In this document: one piece after another, positions 25,063-34,128 of the stretch | How positions within the stretch are numbered: position 1 is the first letter of the stretch | Layout of the letters: each line of letters opens with the position of its first letter | Assembly (NCBI RefSeq): GCF_003460605.1 | Contig: NZ_QTVN01000003.1 | Span: 288,619 to 352,618 of the forward strand | Direction: 5' to 3' | Source: Ruminococcus sp. AF31-8BH | GTDB lineage: Bacteria; Bacillota; Clostridia; Lachnospirales; Lachnospiraceae | DNA: 64,000 bases | Notes under the pieces: model-generated | What the model saw: only the letters and a program-made list of their open reading frames with translations | Told to the model about the DNA's origin: nothing | Database searches by the model: none | Translations under genes and position numbers: made by a program

Positions 25063-26475
25063 TCAATTTTTCTGCTCATTGGCAGGTTTTTTCGCAAATC
25101 TGCGCGGCTTGCTATACAGCCACTCATCATCTTCTGAAAGTGATGGATCCGCTGCAGAAGCAGCTTCTGTTCCATAAGGTGCAGCAGTCTCTTCCACCTC
25201 TTCATAGGCGGAATCGTCTTTTTGTAAGCTGCCGTCTTCCTGAAGTGCTTCCTCAGATACGGCTTCATCGCCTTCATTTTCTTCGTATTCTTCCGAAGCT
25301 GTTTCTTCAGTCTCAGCGTCTTCGCCAGCAACTGCTTCCTGATTTTCAGAGACTTCTTCATAACCATCCTTTGCAGCTTCTTCCATCTGGTCAGAAGCTG
25401 ATCCGGCAGTCTCTTCTTCCTTTGGATCATCCTGAGTGCTTTCTTCTTCCTGGCTTTCATAGACCGGAACACTGCCGGAATATGCTTCCGGGACACTGCC
25501 TTTCTTTTCATCTGCAAAAGCCCGCTCAAGCTTAAGCCTGTCTCTGTATTCTTCCGCTTCAGCCTGTCTGGCCGCCATCTCCTGTGCTTCATAATCCTGT
25601 TCTCTCCTGCGTCTGCGCCTTGCAGCTCTCTTCTTCGCCATAGAGCTCTCCACAGTTACCACTACCGCACATATGAGAAACAGTGCCGCTGAGATCACCT
25701 GGCAAATTCCGATGGAAGTTCCGGGAATCGTCAGCTTGTCTGTTCTCAGATATTCCAGAATGAATCTGCCAAGTCCGTATCCAGCCAGATATCTTAAGAA
25801 TACCTCTCCATGAAAACGTTTCTTTCTTTTCCACACAAGCATGAGCAGAAACAAAAGCAGGCACCACAGACTTTCGTAAAGAAAGACCGGATGAACCTGA
25901 ATATAGGAAACGCCTCCTATGGTCTCAAGATTCTCCCTCATAACGGATGTGACTTCACTGGAACGCACAGCGGATAAAGGAAGCTGCATTGCAAATATGC
26001 TGTTGGTATATTCACCGAAGGATTCCCGGTTAAAGAAATCCCCCCACCTTCCTATTATCTGCGCGATCACCAGTCCCATACAGGCAGTATCTGCCATCTG
26101 CATGAAGGCCTTTTTGCGGATGGCACAGTAGATGGCTGCGCCCAGCATGCCGCCGAACAGCCCGCCGTAAAAAGCAAGGCCGCCGCCTCTTAAATTAAAG
26201 ATCTGATTCACATTTCCTTTATAAAGATTCCAGGAAAAACATACATAAAGTGCTCTTGCACCGATCACTCCCGTCACCAGTGAGAGGATCATCATTTCCA
26301 GGTAATCATCTTCTTTTTCTCCGCATCTTCTTGCCTCAAGGACTATAAATCCCAGTCCCAGAAGCATTCCGGCTGCAATCAGAAGACCGAAGAAGGTAAT
26401 TTCAAATCCAAATATGCGAATGGATTTTCCCACATAATCCAGGTTGATCCCCAGATTTGGAAACTGAATTGACAT
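25063..26475 (-). CDS. lgt: Prolipoprotein diacylglyceryl transferase Lgt with long acidic C-terminal extension
   Basis: The first 275 of 470 residues form a normal Lgt: about seven membrane helices, GGGLAFYGGLFGG near residues 96-108, the signature GRWGDFFNRESFGEYT near 142-157, and HPVFLYES. Lgt transfers diacylglycerol from phosphatidylglycerol to the lipobox cysteine of prolipoproteins. From about 280 a basic stretch (KKRAARRRRRREQD) leads to an extension of some 190 residues very rich in Glu and Asp. Canonical Lgt is 260-300 residues, so this tail is unusual and probably cytoplasmic and disordered. AGAGGG precedes the ATG. It follows ychF. Confidence 0.93.
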   Translation of the reverse strand: MSIQFPNLGINLDYVGKSIRIFGFEITFFGLLIAAGMLLGLGFIVLEARRCGEKEDDYLEMMILSLVTGVIGARALYVCFSWNLYKGNVNQIFNLRGGGLAFYGGLFGGMLGAAIYCAIRKKAFMQMADTACMGLVIAQIIGRWGDFFNRESFGEYTNSIFAMQLPLSAVRSSEVTSVMRENLETIGGVSYIQVHPVFLYESLWCLLLFLLMLVWKRKKRFHGEVFLRYLAGYGLGRFILEYLRTDKLTIPGTSIGICQVISAALFLICAVVVTVESSMAKKRAARRRRRREQDYEAQEMAARQAEAEEYRDRLKLERAFADEKKGSVPEAYSGSVPVYESQEEESTQDDPKEEETAGSASDQMEEAAKDGYEEVSENQEAVAGEDAETEETASEEYEENEGDEAVSEEALQEDGSLQKDDSAYEEVEETAAPYGTEAASAADPSLSEDDEWLYSKPRRFAKKPANEQKN

Positions 26476-26516
26476 TTATTATCCCTCTGTCTCTTTCGGT
26501 TGGATCGCATTGATCA

Positions 26517-27614
26517 TTATACGTTAAAGCGGAATAAGATTACATCGCCGTCCTGTACCACGTAATCCTTACCTTCCATTCTCACAAGGCCTTTCTCTCT
26601 TGCACCTGCATAGGAGCCGCAATCCAGAAGATCCTGATAATTCACTACCTCAGCCTTAATGAATCCTCTCTCGAAATCAGAGTGGATCTTACCAGCTGCC
26701 TGAGGTGCCTTGGTTCCAATCTTGATGGTCCATGCTCTTGTCTCATCTTCACCGGAAGTAAGGAAGCTCATCAGGCCAAGAAGATGGTAGCTTGCTTTTA
26801 CCAGCTTCTCAAGGCCGGACTCCTTAAGACCAAGATCCTCTAAGAACATTTTTCTCTCATCCTCATCCAGCTCGGAAATCTCTTCCTCGATCTGGGCACA
26901 GATCACGAAAATCTCGCTGTTCTGCTCTGCTGCATACTTTCTTACAGCCTGAACATGAGCATTGTCAGCTCCGTCGTTTGCAAGGTCATCCTCTGCAACA
27001 TTGGCTGCATAAATCACTGGCTTCTGGGTGAGCAGGTTATAGGTTCCCATCCATGCTTCCTCATCCTCATTCTCAAGCTCCATGGTAATTGCCATCTTGC
27101 CGTCTTCCAGCCATTTCTTAATCTTCTGAAGGAAGTCAAGCTCCTTGGCCGCTTCCTTATCCATACGTGCGGTCTTGGTAACCTTGGCAATTCTTCTCTC
27201 CAGGATCTCAAGGTCAGAAAAGATCAGCTCCAGATTAATGGTCTCAATGTCACGGATTGGATCAATGCTTCCGTCTACGTGGATTACATTGGTATCCTCA
27301 AAGCAGCGTACTACATGTACGATTGCGTCTACTTCACGGATATTTGCAAGGAACTGGTTTCCAAGACCTTCGCCCTTGGAGGCGCCCTTTACAAGTCCGG
27401 CAATATCAACAAACTCGATGACTGCAGGTGTTACCTTCTTGGAATGATAGAAATCTCCAAGCAGAGCCAGTCTCTCATCCGGTACAGTAACAACGCCCAC
27501 GTTAGGGTCAATGGTACAGAATGGATAGTTGGCGGATTCTGCTCCTGCCTTGGTTAAAGAGTTAAAAAGTGTACTTTTTCCTACGTTTGGTAAACCAACG
27601 ATACCTAATTTCAT
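26517..27614 (-). CDS. ychF: Redox-regulated ATPase YchF (OLA1/Obg family)
   Basis: A 365-residue P-loop ATPase of the standard family length. It has G1 [12 protein letters not shown] at residues 7-18, the G3 region [25 protein letters not shown] in place of the GTP-specific NKxD (the basis of ATP preference) and the C-terminal TGS-like domain ([32 protein letters not shown], in part). The ATG at 27612-27614 is preceded by AGGAGG and gives the family start [15 protein letters not shown]. The ribosome-associated role is known only in outline. Confidence 0.96.
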   Translation of the reverse strand: MKLGIVGLPNVGKSTLFNSLTKAGAESANYPFCTIDPNVGVVTVPDERLALLGDFYHSKKVTPAVIEFVDIAGLVKGASKGEGLGNQFLANIREVDAIVHVVRCFEDTNVIHVDGSIDPIRDIETINLELIFSDLEILERRIAKVTKTARMDKEAAKELDFLQKIKKWLEDGKMAITMELENEDEEAWMGTYNLLTQKPVIYAANVAEDDLANDGADNAHVQAVRKYAAEQNSEIFVICAQIEEEISELDEDERKMFLEDLGLKESGLEKLVKASYHLLGLMSFLTSGEDETRAWTIKIGTKAPQAAGKIHSDFERGFIKAEVVNYQDLLDCGSYAGAREKGLVRMEGKDYVVQDGDVILFRFNV

Positions 27615-27695
27615 TTCTGTATATTCCTCCTTGTATTTCTTCCGAAATACCAATTCTTAATGTAGCAGGGCTGCAAGGCAGCCCAATCCTGTTAA

Positions 27696-27724
27696 ATCAT
27701 ACCACACCGCGTTTCAAAAGTAAA
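27696..27724 (-). promoter_or_regulatory. ychF promoter with extended -10
   Basis: On the minus strand TTTACT (27719-27724), 17 bp, then TATGAT (27696-27701) preceded by TGG, an extended -10. A hairpin GGGCTGC/GCAGCCC (27668-27684) lies in the leader. Similar TGGTATGAT sites precede dapF and the class V aminotransferase gene. Confidence 0.65.
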
Positions 27725-27751
27725 TTGTAACTGTATATGGTCTGCGCAGTT

Positions 27752-27794
27752 ACAGCAAGGTTACTATTCGCTCCGTGCCCAGTAACACAGCAAG
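27752..27794. mobile_element. MITE-like element, 27-bp form, with 8-bp target duplication
   Basis: The 27 bp at 27760-27786 start GTTACTATTCGC and end GTGCCCAGTAAC around a central TCC. They are flanked by identical ACAGCAAG (27752-27759 and 27787-27794). The arms are more decayed than in the copies at 14909 and 43438, but the target duplication is perfect. It lies a few bases after the thiN stop codon. Confidence 0.75.
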
Positions 27795-27798
27795 ATCT

Positions 27799-28476
27799 TT
27801 ATCTGCGGTCCCGGGACATGATCATCAGAAGGCTGCCGCTCTGGTAGCGGATCACTGCCTCTTCTTCCTGGATCTCATTACTTACGGTAAGTCCGCTGTC
27901 CGCTACTGTCAGATTATATCCGGCCAGCGTATACTTAAAGCCCTCAAGGGTAAGTCCCTCAACCGCTCCTCCTGCTGGAAAAAAAGAAACATATTTTCCA
28001 AACTGCCTGTCCTTATAAAGCCTGGTTCCACTCTCCACAAGACAGATATAATTCTGCTCGTCTGCCAGGGCAACCTTCACGCCTTTTTGTTTTCCCAGGG
28101 TAAGAAGTCCCAGATTGCCAAGGAAGTGGTCCAGCCTGCCTCCTGTCGCTCCCAGGATCAAAATGCTTCTGGCACCCTGTTTGATTGCCAGGTTTAATGC
28201 AGACTGTGTGTCCGTATCATCCTTCTCCGGCTGAAGCTGGACGATACTGGTTTTGGTCAGGCTGTCAAGGTATGCCTTTCCATCTGCAGATACGCTGTCA
28301 AAATCCCCGTCTGCAAGATCTGGCACCAGCCCGGTCTCCCTGAAAAAATCCAGTCCCCGGTCAGCTGCCACAAGCTGCAGCTTTTGGTCTTTATTCTCTT
28401 TTTGCAGTTTTTTTAAAAAATCGAGGGCAAAATCTTTCTGGATCATGCCCCCGCTTACGATTACTGTGTCTGTCAT
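27799..28476 (-). CDS. thiN: Thiamine diphosphokinase
   Basis: A 225-residue enzyme that makes thiamine diphosphate from thiamine and ATP. It has AADRGLDFF near residues 37-45, the catalytic acidic motif DLADGDFDSV, PEKDDTDTQSAL, and GATGGRLDHFLGNLGLL. The C-terminal beta domain ends SGSLLMIMSRDRR. The ATG giving MTDTVIVSGG is chosen; a GTG four codons upstream overlaps the rpe stop codon and is possible. It is the last gene of the long prkC-rpe operon. Confidence 0.93.
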   Translation of the reverse strand: MTDTVIVSGGMIQKDFALDFLKKLQKENKDQKLQLVAADRGLDFFRETGLVPDLADGDFDSVSADGKAYLDSLTKTSIVQLQPEKDDTDTQSALNLAIKQGARSILILGATGGRLDHFLGNLGLLTLGKQKGVKVALADEQNYICLVESGTRLYKDRQFGKYVSFFPAGGAVEGLTLEGFKYTLAGYNLTVADSGLTVSNEIQEEEAVIRYQSGSLLMIMSRDRR

Positions 28477-28484
28477 ACTGTATC

Positions 28485-29156
28485 TCACTCGATTCGGTCG
28501 CTGATTTCTTCAATTTCTTTCTGAATGTGACGGACATTTTCTGCGATGTCACCGCCAAATACCCAGGATCCGGCAACAAAAATATTTGCCCCGGCCTTCA
28601 TAACAGTCTCAAGAGTACCCTCATTGATTCCGCCGTCCACCTCAATATTCACATCCAGATTCTCTTTGTCGATCAGTTCTCTCAGTTCCTGAATCTTCTC
28701 TGTACACTCATCCATATATTTCTGTCCGCCAAATCCTGGCTGAACCGTCATCACAAGGACCATATCCACATCCCCCAGCATATGGCTGATGTCATTCACC
28801 GGAGTCGCAGGCTTGATGGAGACTCCCACCTTCACGCCAGCGTCCTTGATGCGCTCAATTGTCCTTTCCAGATCCTCACAGGCTTCTGCATGTACGGTAA
28901 TGGAATCTGCACCGCAGTTTACAAAATCCTGAATGTATCTCTCTGGCTCTGTCACCATAAGATGAACATCAAAAAACATCTTGGATTCCTTACGAATGGA
29001 TTTGATCACAGGCATTCCGAAAGAAATGCTTGGAACGAAATCCCCATCCATAACGTCAATGTGGAGCCACTGTACTCCTTCGTTTTCAAGAATTTTAATC
29101 TGTTCGCCCAGGCGGTTAAAATCCGCTGATAAAATGGAAGGGCATAGCTGATACAT
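28485..29156 (-). CDS. rpe: Ribulose-phosphate 3-epimerase
   Basis: A 223-residue TIM-barrel enzyme interconverting ribulose-5-phosphate and xylulose-5-phosphate. Conserved features are the start PSILSADFNRLGEQI, the metal/catalytic HIDVMDGDFVPSISFGMPVI, FDVHLMVTEPERYI, MTVQPGFGGQKYM and the catalytic EVDGGIN near residue 176. The C-terminal ANIFVAGSWVFG binds phosphate. It lies 4 bp after rsgA. Confidence 0.97.
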   Translation of the reverse strand: MYQLCPSILSADFNRLGEQIKILENEGVQWLHIDVMDGDFVPSISFGMPVIKSIRKESKMFFDVHLMVTEPERYIQDFVNCGADSITVHAEACEDLERTIERIKDAGVKVGVSIKPATPVNDISHMLGDVDMVLVMTVQPGFGGQKYMDECTEKIQELRELIDKENLDVNIEVDGGINEGTLETVMKAGANIFVAGSWVFGGDIAENVRHIQKEIEEISDRIE

Positions 29157-29160
29157 AGTT

Positions 29161-30039
29161 TTAGTATCTCCTTTTCTCTTTTAATTCCTCATATAATGCC
29201 AGATAATCATCATAACGCAGCTGGCTGATCTTTCCCTCTGCCAGTGCTTCCTTAACGCCGCAGTCCGGTTCGTGGATGTGTCTGCATCCCTGGAAACGGC
29301 ACTGCGGTTCATATTTCAGAAATTCCGGAAAATAATTTCTCAGTTCATCTTCTTCCATATCCGTAAGATACAAAGAAGAAAATCCCGGAGTATCCACAAG
29401 GAAGGTATCCTTCTCCACAGGAATTACCTGGGAATGTCTGGTAGTGTGCTTTCCTCTTTTCAGCTTCCGGCTGATTTCCCCGGTCTCCATCTGAATCTCA
29501 CCCTGCATGCAGTTGGTGATGGAAGATTTGCCAACTCCGGAAGGACCTGCTACCACGGTTGTCTTTCCTCTCAGGATCTGACGGATCTCGTCGATGCCCT
29601 CTCCTTCTAAGGTACTGGACAGAACCACCTGGTATCCGCATCCGGTATAGGTCAGATACAGCCGTTCCAGTTCTTCCTTCTCTCCTAAATCCTTCTTGTT
29701 AAAACAGATAACAGCAGGAATCCCCTGCTGCTCCATCATGATCAGAAATCTGTCCAGAAGAAGAAAATTCGGCTTTGGATCCTCCATTGCAAAGATAACA
29801 AATGCCTGATCCACATTGGCAACTGCCGGACGGATCAGGGAATTGCGGCGGGGAAGAATGGCAGTTACGCTGCCTTCCTTCGCCTCCTGGTCCAGAACGG
29901 AAATTTCCGCATTATCCCCTACAAGGGGCTTGAAATTATCCTTTCGGAAAATCCCCTTTGCCTTGCATTCATACACATTGCCGTCCTGGGCATAAATGTA
30001 ATAAAAACCTGCGATTCCTTTAATGATCTTTCCCTGCAT
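29161..30039 (-). CDS. rsgA: Ribosome small subunit-dependent GTPase A (RsgA/YloQ)
   Basis: A 292-residue circularly permuted GTPase that checks late 30S maturation. An N-terminal OB domain (GKIIKGIAGFYYIYA) is followed by the permuted G motifs in the order G4 CFNKKDL, G5, G1 GPSGVGKSSITN and G3 DTPGFSSL. The C-terminal zinc-binding module has C-x5-C-x-H-x5-C (CRFQGCRHIHEPDC, spacing read by eye). It lies 3 bp after prkC, an arrangement shared by most Firmicutes. Confidence 0.97.
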   Translation of the reverse strand: MQGKIIKGIAGFYYIYAQDGNVYECKAKGIFRKDNFKPLVGDNAEISVLDQEAKEGSVTAILPRRNSLIRPAVANVDQAFVIFAMEDPKPNFLLLDRFLIMMEQQGIPAVICFNKKDLGEKEELERLYLTYTGCGYQVVLSSTLEGEGIDEIRQILRGKTTVVAGPSGVGKSSITNCMQGEIQMETGEISRKLKRGKHTTRHSQVIPVEKDTFLVDTPGFSSLYLTDMEEDELRNYFPEFLKYEPQCRFQGCRHIHEPDCGVKEALAEGKISQLRYDDYLALYEELKEKRRY

Positions 30040-30042
30040 GGA

Positions 30043-32310
30043 TTACTCTGCTTTCTCAAAAGTAAGCGGATAATGTCCAAGTTCCTGGTAGCTTCCGTCT
30101 GACTGCTGTTCAGACAGATATAAGGTACCCTCAGCCACACCAGGTGCTCCAATGATGTCCAGCTGATACGGGAAAGTCAGCTGCTGTCCGTCTACTACAG
30201 TGCTTGCAGTGGGAACTCCGCTCACTTCCTGAACCAGTTCCAGTCTGACAAGACCGCCTGTGTATCCGGTAGGTGTGTTCAGTCTCTGAGTGCATTTCCA
30301 GATTTCACCGTTTGCAACAGCGGCTGCAGCAGCGTCGGAAGAGCTCTGTGTCTGAGTTGTATCTTCTGTGCTCTCTGCGGCAGAAGTATCCTGTGTACCA
30401 CTGCTTACGGTAATGGTAATGGTATCTGTGTCAGGATTTCCGTAAACCGGATCATCATCTGTGAATCCGATCGGATCCTGGGAAATAACGGTTCCTTCTG
30501 CAACATCTGTGCTTACCTGTGTCTCCACATTGATATTAAGGAATTTGCCAAGCTTGGCAATTGCTTCATTTTTCTCAAGTCCGGTTACATCCGGTACCTG
30601 TACGCTGTCGCCATAGTCAATACCGCGGCTGATGGTAAGGGTAACCGTATCCCCGGCCTTCACAGTCGTGCCGGCTGTCGGCTCTGTATCCAGTACGCAT
30701 CCGATATCCACAGAAGAGGTATCATCCGGGTAGATCTTATTGATCTGAACATTCACGCCCTGGCTCTCCAGAGTTTCCTGTGCGGCAGCAGCATTCTGGC
30801 CAAACAGATCCGGTACTGTAATTTCTTCTGAACCTTTACTTACATAATAATTGACTGTTGAATTCTTCTCTACTCTGGTACCCTCTACAGGATCCTGGGA
30901 AGAAATATTGCCTTTGGCCTGAGTGGAAGCTTCCTCACCCTTGTAGCTCATTCCGATATTCAGGGATGCAAGGAGTTCCTGAGCCTCAGCCTCTGTCTTG
31001 CCAACCAGATCCGGTACTGGTACCAGTCCGTCATCTGTGTTATCCTGCTGTGTGGTCTGCTCCTGCTGGTCTGCTTCAGTATTTGCCTTGCCGCCTCCGA
31101 TCAGGCCGGTGGCCTTTCCTGCTACAACGATCACAGCAATGAGAACAGCTGCGCCTGCGATCAGTGCCACAATACTTCCTGCTACGCTGACGCCTCTTTT
31201 CTTTTTCTTAAGGCGGCGCTCTCTGTCATCTCTGTCATCTCTGTCCCTTTCTCTGTCCCTTTCTCTGTCACGGTCCCTGCTGCTTCTGCTGCGGGAACGG
31301 CTGGTTCTGTCTTCGTCCTCATCCGGATCGTAATCATCATAGTTGGTCTCATTAAGTTCCTTCTCAAGAGCCTCAATGTCAGCCTTTATGGACTGCTTCG
31401 GGGTATGCTTGATCTCCCCAAGCTCCTCGTCAGAGATTACCACCGTCTTGGCATCTGTATCTACAGAAGTCAGCTTCACAAAATCCCCCTGCGGGTCGAT
31501 CAGGGAATGCTTCAGGTCTGCGATCACATCCTCCATCTTGTTGTATCTGCGGTCCACACTCTTCTGGGTACATTTCAAAATGATCTGCTCCAAGCTGTAC
31601 GGAAGATCCGGCGCATAGAGGCTGGGCGGAACCATTTCCTCCTGAAGATGCTTGATGGCAATGGCAACTGTGGTATCCCCGTCAAAGGGAACCCTGCCTG
31701 TTACCATCTCATATAAGGTAATACCCAATGAATAGATATCACTCTTCTCATCGCTGTAACCGCCTCGTACCTGCTCCGGTGAACTGTAATGTACAGATCC
31801 CATCACATTGGAGCTGATGGTATTGGAGGATGCGGCTCTGGCAATACCAAAGTCTGTTACCTTTACTTTACCGTCTGTAGAAATAATAATGTTCTGCGGC
31901 TTCACATCACGGTGTACAATTCCGTGGCTGTGTGCAGCCTCCAGTCCCATGGATACCTGAATGGCAATACTGGTTGCTTCCTTTACGGAAAGCTTGCCTT
32001 TCTTGGAAATATACTCCTTCAGGGTAATTCCCTCGATCAGTTCCATTACAATGTAATAAACGCCCTCATCATCTCCTACGTCAAATACATTGACGATATT
32101 GGGATGCGTCAGTCCTGCTGCTGCCTGCGCCTCACTTCTGAATTTCTTTACAAAAGTTGCATCTTCCCGGAATTCCGGCTTCAGAACCTTAACTGCCACA
32201 AAGCGGTTCAGTTTATGGTCCATTGCCTTATATACGTCCGCCATTCCGCCGGTACCGATTTTGCTTACAATTTCATAGCGCTCAGCTATGATCATACCTG
32301 TCTTTAACAT
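30043..32310 (-). CDS. prkC: Serine/threonine protein kinase with PASTA domains (PrkC/Stk)
   Basis: A 755-residue membrane kinase. The Hanks kinase domain spans about 10-275 (glycine loop IGTGGMADVYKA, K41, HRDVKPQN 133-140, DFG 153-155, SPEQ near 177). The juxtamembrane region includes an Arg/Asp/Ser low-complexity stretch at about 335-367. One membrane helix (about 376-398) follows, then three PASTA domains (about 430-500, 500-572, 575-645) and a unique C-terminal domain. It senses muropeptides or lipid II and phosphorylates division and wall proteins. Its start overlaps the cognate phosphatase gene by 7 bp. Confidence 0.96.
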   Translation of the reverse strand: MLKTGMIIAERYEIVSKIGTGGMADVYKAMDHKLNRFVAVKVLKPEFREDATFVKKFRSEAQAAAGLTHPNIVNVFDVGDDEGVYYIVMELIEGITLKEYISKKGKLSVKEATSIAIQVSMGLEAAHSHGIVHRDVKPQNIIISTDGKVKVTDFGIARAASSNTISSNVMGSVHYSSPEQVRGGYSDEKSDIYSLGITLYEMVTGRVPFDGDTTVAIAIKHLQEEMVPPSLYAPDLPYSLEQIILKCTQKSVDRRYNKMEDVIADLKHSLIDPQGDFVKLTSVDTDAKTVVISDEELGEIKHTPKQSIKADIEALEKELNETNYDDYDPDEDEDRTSRSRSRSSRDRDRERDRERDRDDRDDRERRLKKKKRGVSVAGSIVALIAGAAVLIAVIVVAGKATGLIGGGKANTEADQQEQTTQQDNTDDGLVPVPDLVGKTEAEAQELLASLNIGMSYKGEEASTQAKGNISSQDPVEGTRVEKNSTVNYYVSKGSEEITVPDLFGQNAAAAQETLESQGVNVQINKIYPDDTSSVDIGCVLDTEPTAGTTVKAGDTVTLTISRGIDYGDSVQVPDVTGLEKNEAIAKLGKFLNINVETQVSTDVAEGTVISQDPIGFTDDDPVYGNPDTDTITITVSSGTQDTSAAESTEDTTQTQSSSDAAAAAVANGEIWKCTQRLNTPTGYTGGLVRLELVQEVSGVPTASTVVDGQQLTFPYQLDIIGAPGVAEGTLYLSEQQSDGSYQELGHYPLTFEKAE

Positions 32311-33050
32311 GTTTCCACCTCATTCGTGAATGGTTCTACCAATACTATTGCAATGTTGTCTTTGCCGCCGTTGTTGTTGGCCTCCCGGATCAGGGTCTCC
32401 CCTTTCCAGTTAATGTCTTCATCGGAATTCAATATGATCTCTTCCATCTTGGAATCCTCAACCATATTGGAAAGACCGTCCGAGCACATCAGAATCGTAC
32501 TTCCCGGCTCCAGACGCATGTCAAAGAAATCTACATCTACGGTTTTCTCTGCACCAAGCGCTCTGGTGATAATATTCTTATCCGGATGATTCCGTGCCTC
32601 CTCGGCTGTAATTTCACCCATTCTTACCATTTCCTGTACCAGCGAATGATCTCTGGTAACCTGTCTCAGTTGTTTGTCTGCCACATACAGTCTGCTGTCT
32701 CCCACATTGGCCACATAGGCATACTGGCCAACAATGGTGGCTACCACCATGGTGGTGCCCATTCCACGAAGTTTCTCGTCTTTTTGTGCCTGTTCTATAA
32801 TTTCTGTGTTAGCAGTCTCGATGGCATGGCGGATCACCTTTACTGGATTGTAATCCGTATCTTCCCTGATTTCATCTACCAGTATCCTGACAGCGTGAGA
32901 GGAAGCGTAATCACCTGCGTTGTGCCCTCCCATTCCATCAGCAACAGCAAAGAGGTTCGGGAGATTTCCAACCGGGGTCTGGGAAGCGAACACATAATCC
33001 TGGTTCATCTTCCGCTTCATTCCGATATTCGTAGCTGAATATACCCTCAT
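32304..33050 (-). CDS. stp: PP2C-type protein phosphatase (Stp/PrpC)
   Basis: A 248-residue metal-dependent phosphatase that reverses PrkC phosphorylation. The family's acidic metal-binding motifs are visible: MNQDYVFASQ, VADGMGGHNAGDYAS near residues 37-51, VGDSRLYV near 117, MCSDGLSNMVED near 193, and GGKDNIAIVLVEP near the end. Overlap with prkC indicates coupled expression. Confidence 0.96.
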   Translation of the reverse strand: MRVYSATNIGMKRKMNQDYVFASQTPVGNLPNLFAVADGMGGHNAGDYASSHAVRILVDEIREDTDYNPVKVIRHAIETANTEIIEQAQKDEKLRGMGTTMVVATIVGQYAYVANVGDSRLYVADKQLRQVTRDHSLVQEMVRMGEITAEEARNHPDKNIITRALGAEKTVDVDFFDMRLEPGSTILMCSDGLSNMVEDSKMEEIILNSDEDINWKGETLIREANNNGGKDNIAIVLVEPFTNEVETC

Positions 33051-33076
33051 GTCACTTCTCGCTTTCTGCTTCTTGG

Positions 33077-34117
33077 TTACTGCTGATCGTAACCTTTTTC
33101 CATATAACTCTTTCTCAATTGTCCACAGGCACCGTCTATATCACTGCCCATTTCCCTTCTAATAGTAACATTAATTCCGCATTTTTCAAGTTTTATTTTA
33201 AAATTCTCCACAGCCTGATGGGTGGAACGCCTGTAAGAACGCTCTTTGATCGGGTTCACAGGAATCAGATTTACATGACAGTTAATGTCATGGATCCGGC
33301 TGCTTAGCTCTTTTGCGTCCTCATCACTGTCATTAACACCAGCCACAAGACTGTATTCAAAGGTGATTCTCCTGCCTGTTTCCTGGAAATAATTCCGGCA
33401 TGCATCCAGGACCTCATCCATACTGTAGCGGTTGGCAATGGGCATCAGCTCACGCCTTTTCTCATCATTCGGAGCATGCAGGGATAACGCAAGGGTAATC
33501 TGCAGCTTTTCCTTTGCAAGCTCATAGATTTTCGGAACAATCCCGCAGGTCGATACGGTTATATTCCTCTGGCTGATATTAAGACCGCCTTCCTCGGAAA
33601 GCAGATGTACAAAACGTACAATGTTATCATAGTTATCCATCGGTTCGCCGGTTCCCATCACCACTACATTGGATACACGCTCGCCGGTAATGCTCTGGAT
33701 CCGGTAGATCTGGTCCAGCATCTCGGAAGGAAGCAGGTTTCTGGTCCAGCCTCCAATGGTAGAGGCGCAGAAACGGCATCCCATTTTGCAGCCCACCTGG
33801 GAGGAAATGCACACAGAGTTCCCATGTTTATAACGCATGAGAACGCTCTCGATCACATTTCCATCAGAAAGACGAAACAGATATTTCCTTGTGCCGTCAA
33901 TGGCGGAAATCTGCTCGTCCACCATTTCCAGGGCCGTGATGGGATATTCCTTCAGTTTTTCTTTTAATTTTCCCGGGATATTTCCCATTTCTTCATAGGA
34001 AGTTACCAGGTGTTCATGAAGCCAGCTGTAGATCTGTTTGGCACGAAAAGGCTTTTCTCCAACCTGTACCATCAGATCCTTCAGTTCTTCTTTATTCATG
34101 GACTTAATGTCTGTCAT
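33077..34117 (-). CDS. rlmN: Dual-specificity RNA methyltransferase RlmN
   Basis: A 346-residue radical SAM enzyme methylating A2503 of 23S rRNA and A37 of some tRNAs. It has an N-terminal helical domain (MNKEELKDLMVQVGEKPFRA), the iron-sulfur motif GCKMGCRFCAS (C-x3-C-x2-C), MGTGEPMDNYDN and the methyl-carrying cysteine region REMGSDIDGACGQLR near the C-terminus. The start has AGGA 9 bp upstream. It lies between rsmB (12 bp) and the phosphatase gene. Confidence 0.96.
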   Translation of the reverse strand: MTDIKSMNKEELKDLMVQVGEKPFRAKQIYSWLHEHLVTSYEEMGNIPGKLKEKLKEYPITALEMVDEQISAIDGTRKYLFRLSDGNVIESVLMRYKHGNSVCISSQVGCKMGCRFCASTIGGWTRNLLPSEMLDQIYRIQSITGERVSNVVVMGTGEPMDNYDNIVRFVHLLSEEGGLNISQRNITVSTCGIVPKIYELAKEKLQITLALSLHAPNDEKRRELMPIANRYSMDEVLDACRNYFQETGRRITFEYSLVAGVNDSDEDAKELSSRIHDINCHVNLIPVNPIKERSYRRSTHQAVENFKIKLEKCGINVTIRREMGSDIDGACGQLRKSYMEKGYDQQ

Positions 34118-34128
34118 AATTTCGTTTC

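Noticed and set aside
25011..25592. A 193-codon minus-strand open frame encoding a very basic Lys/Arg-rich protein overlapping the lgt tail
   Set aside because: It is the out-of-frame shadow of the Glu/Asp-rich Lgt extension (GAA/GAG codons read as Lys/Arg), has no ribosome-binding site and resembles no family.
33075..33094. GGTTAC/GTAACC inverted repeat at the end of rlmN, similar to the MITE ends
   Set aside because: Only six bases match, it lies within the rlmN stop region, and there is no flanking 8-bp duplication.
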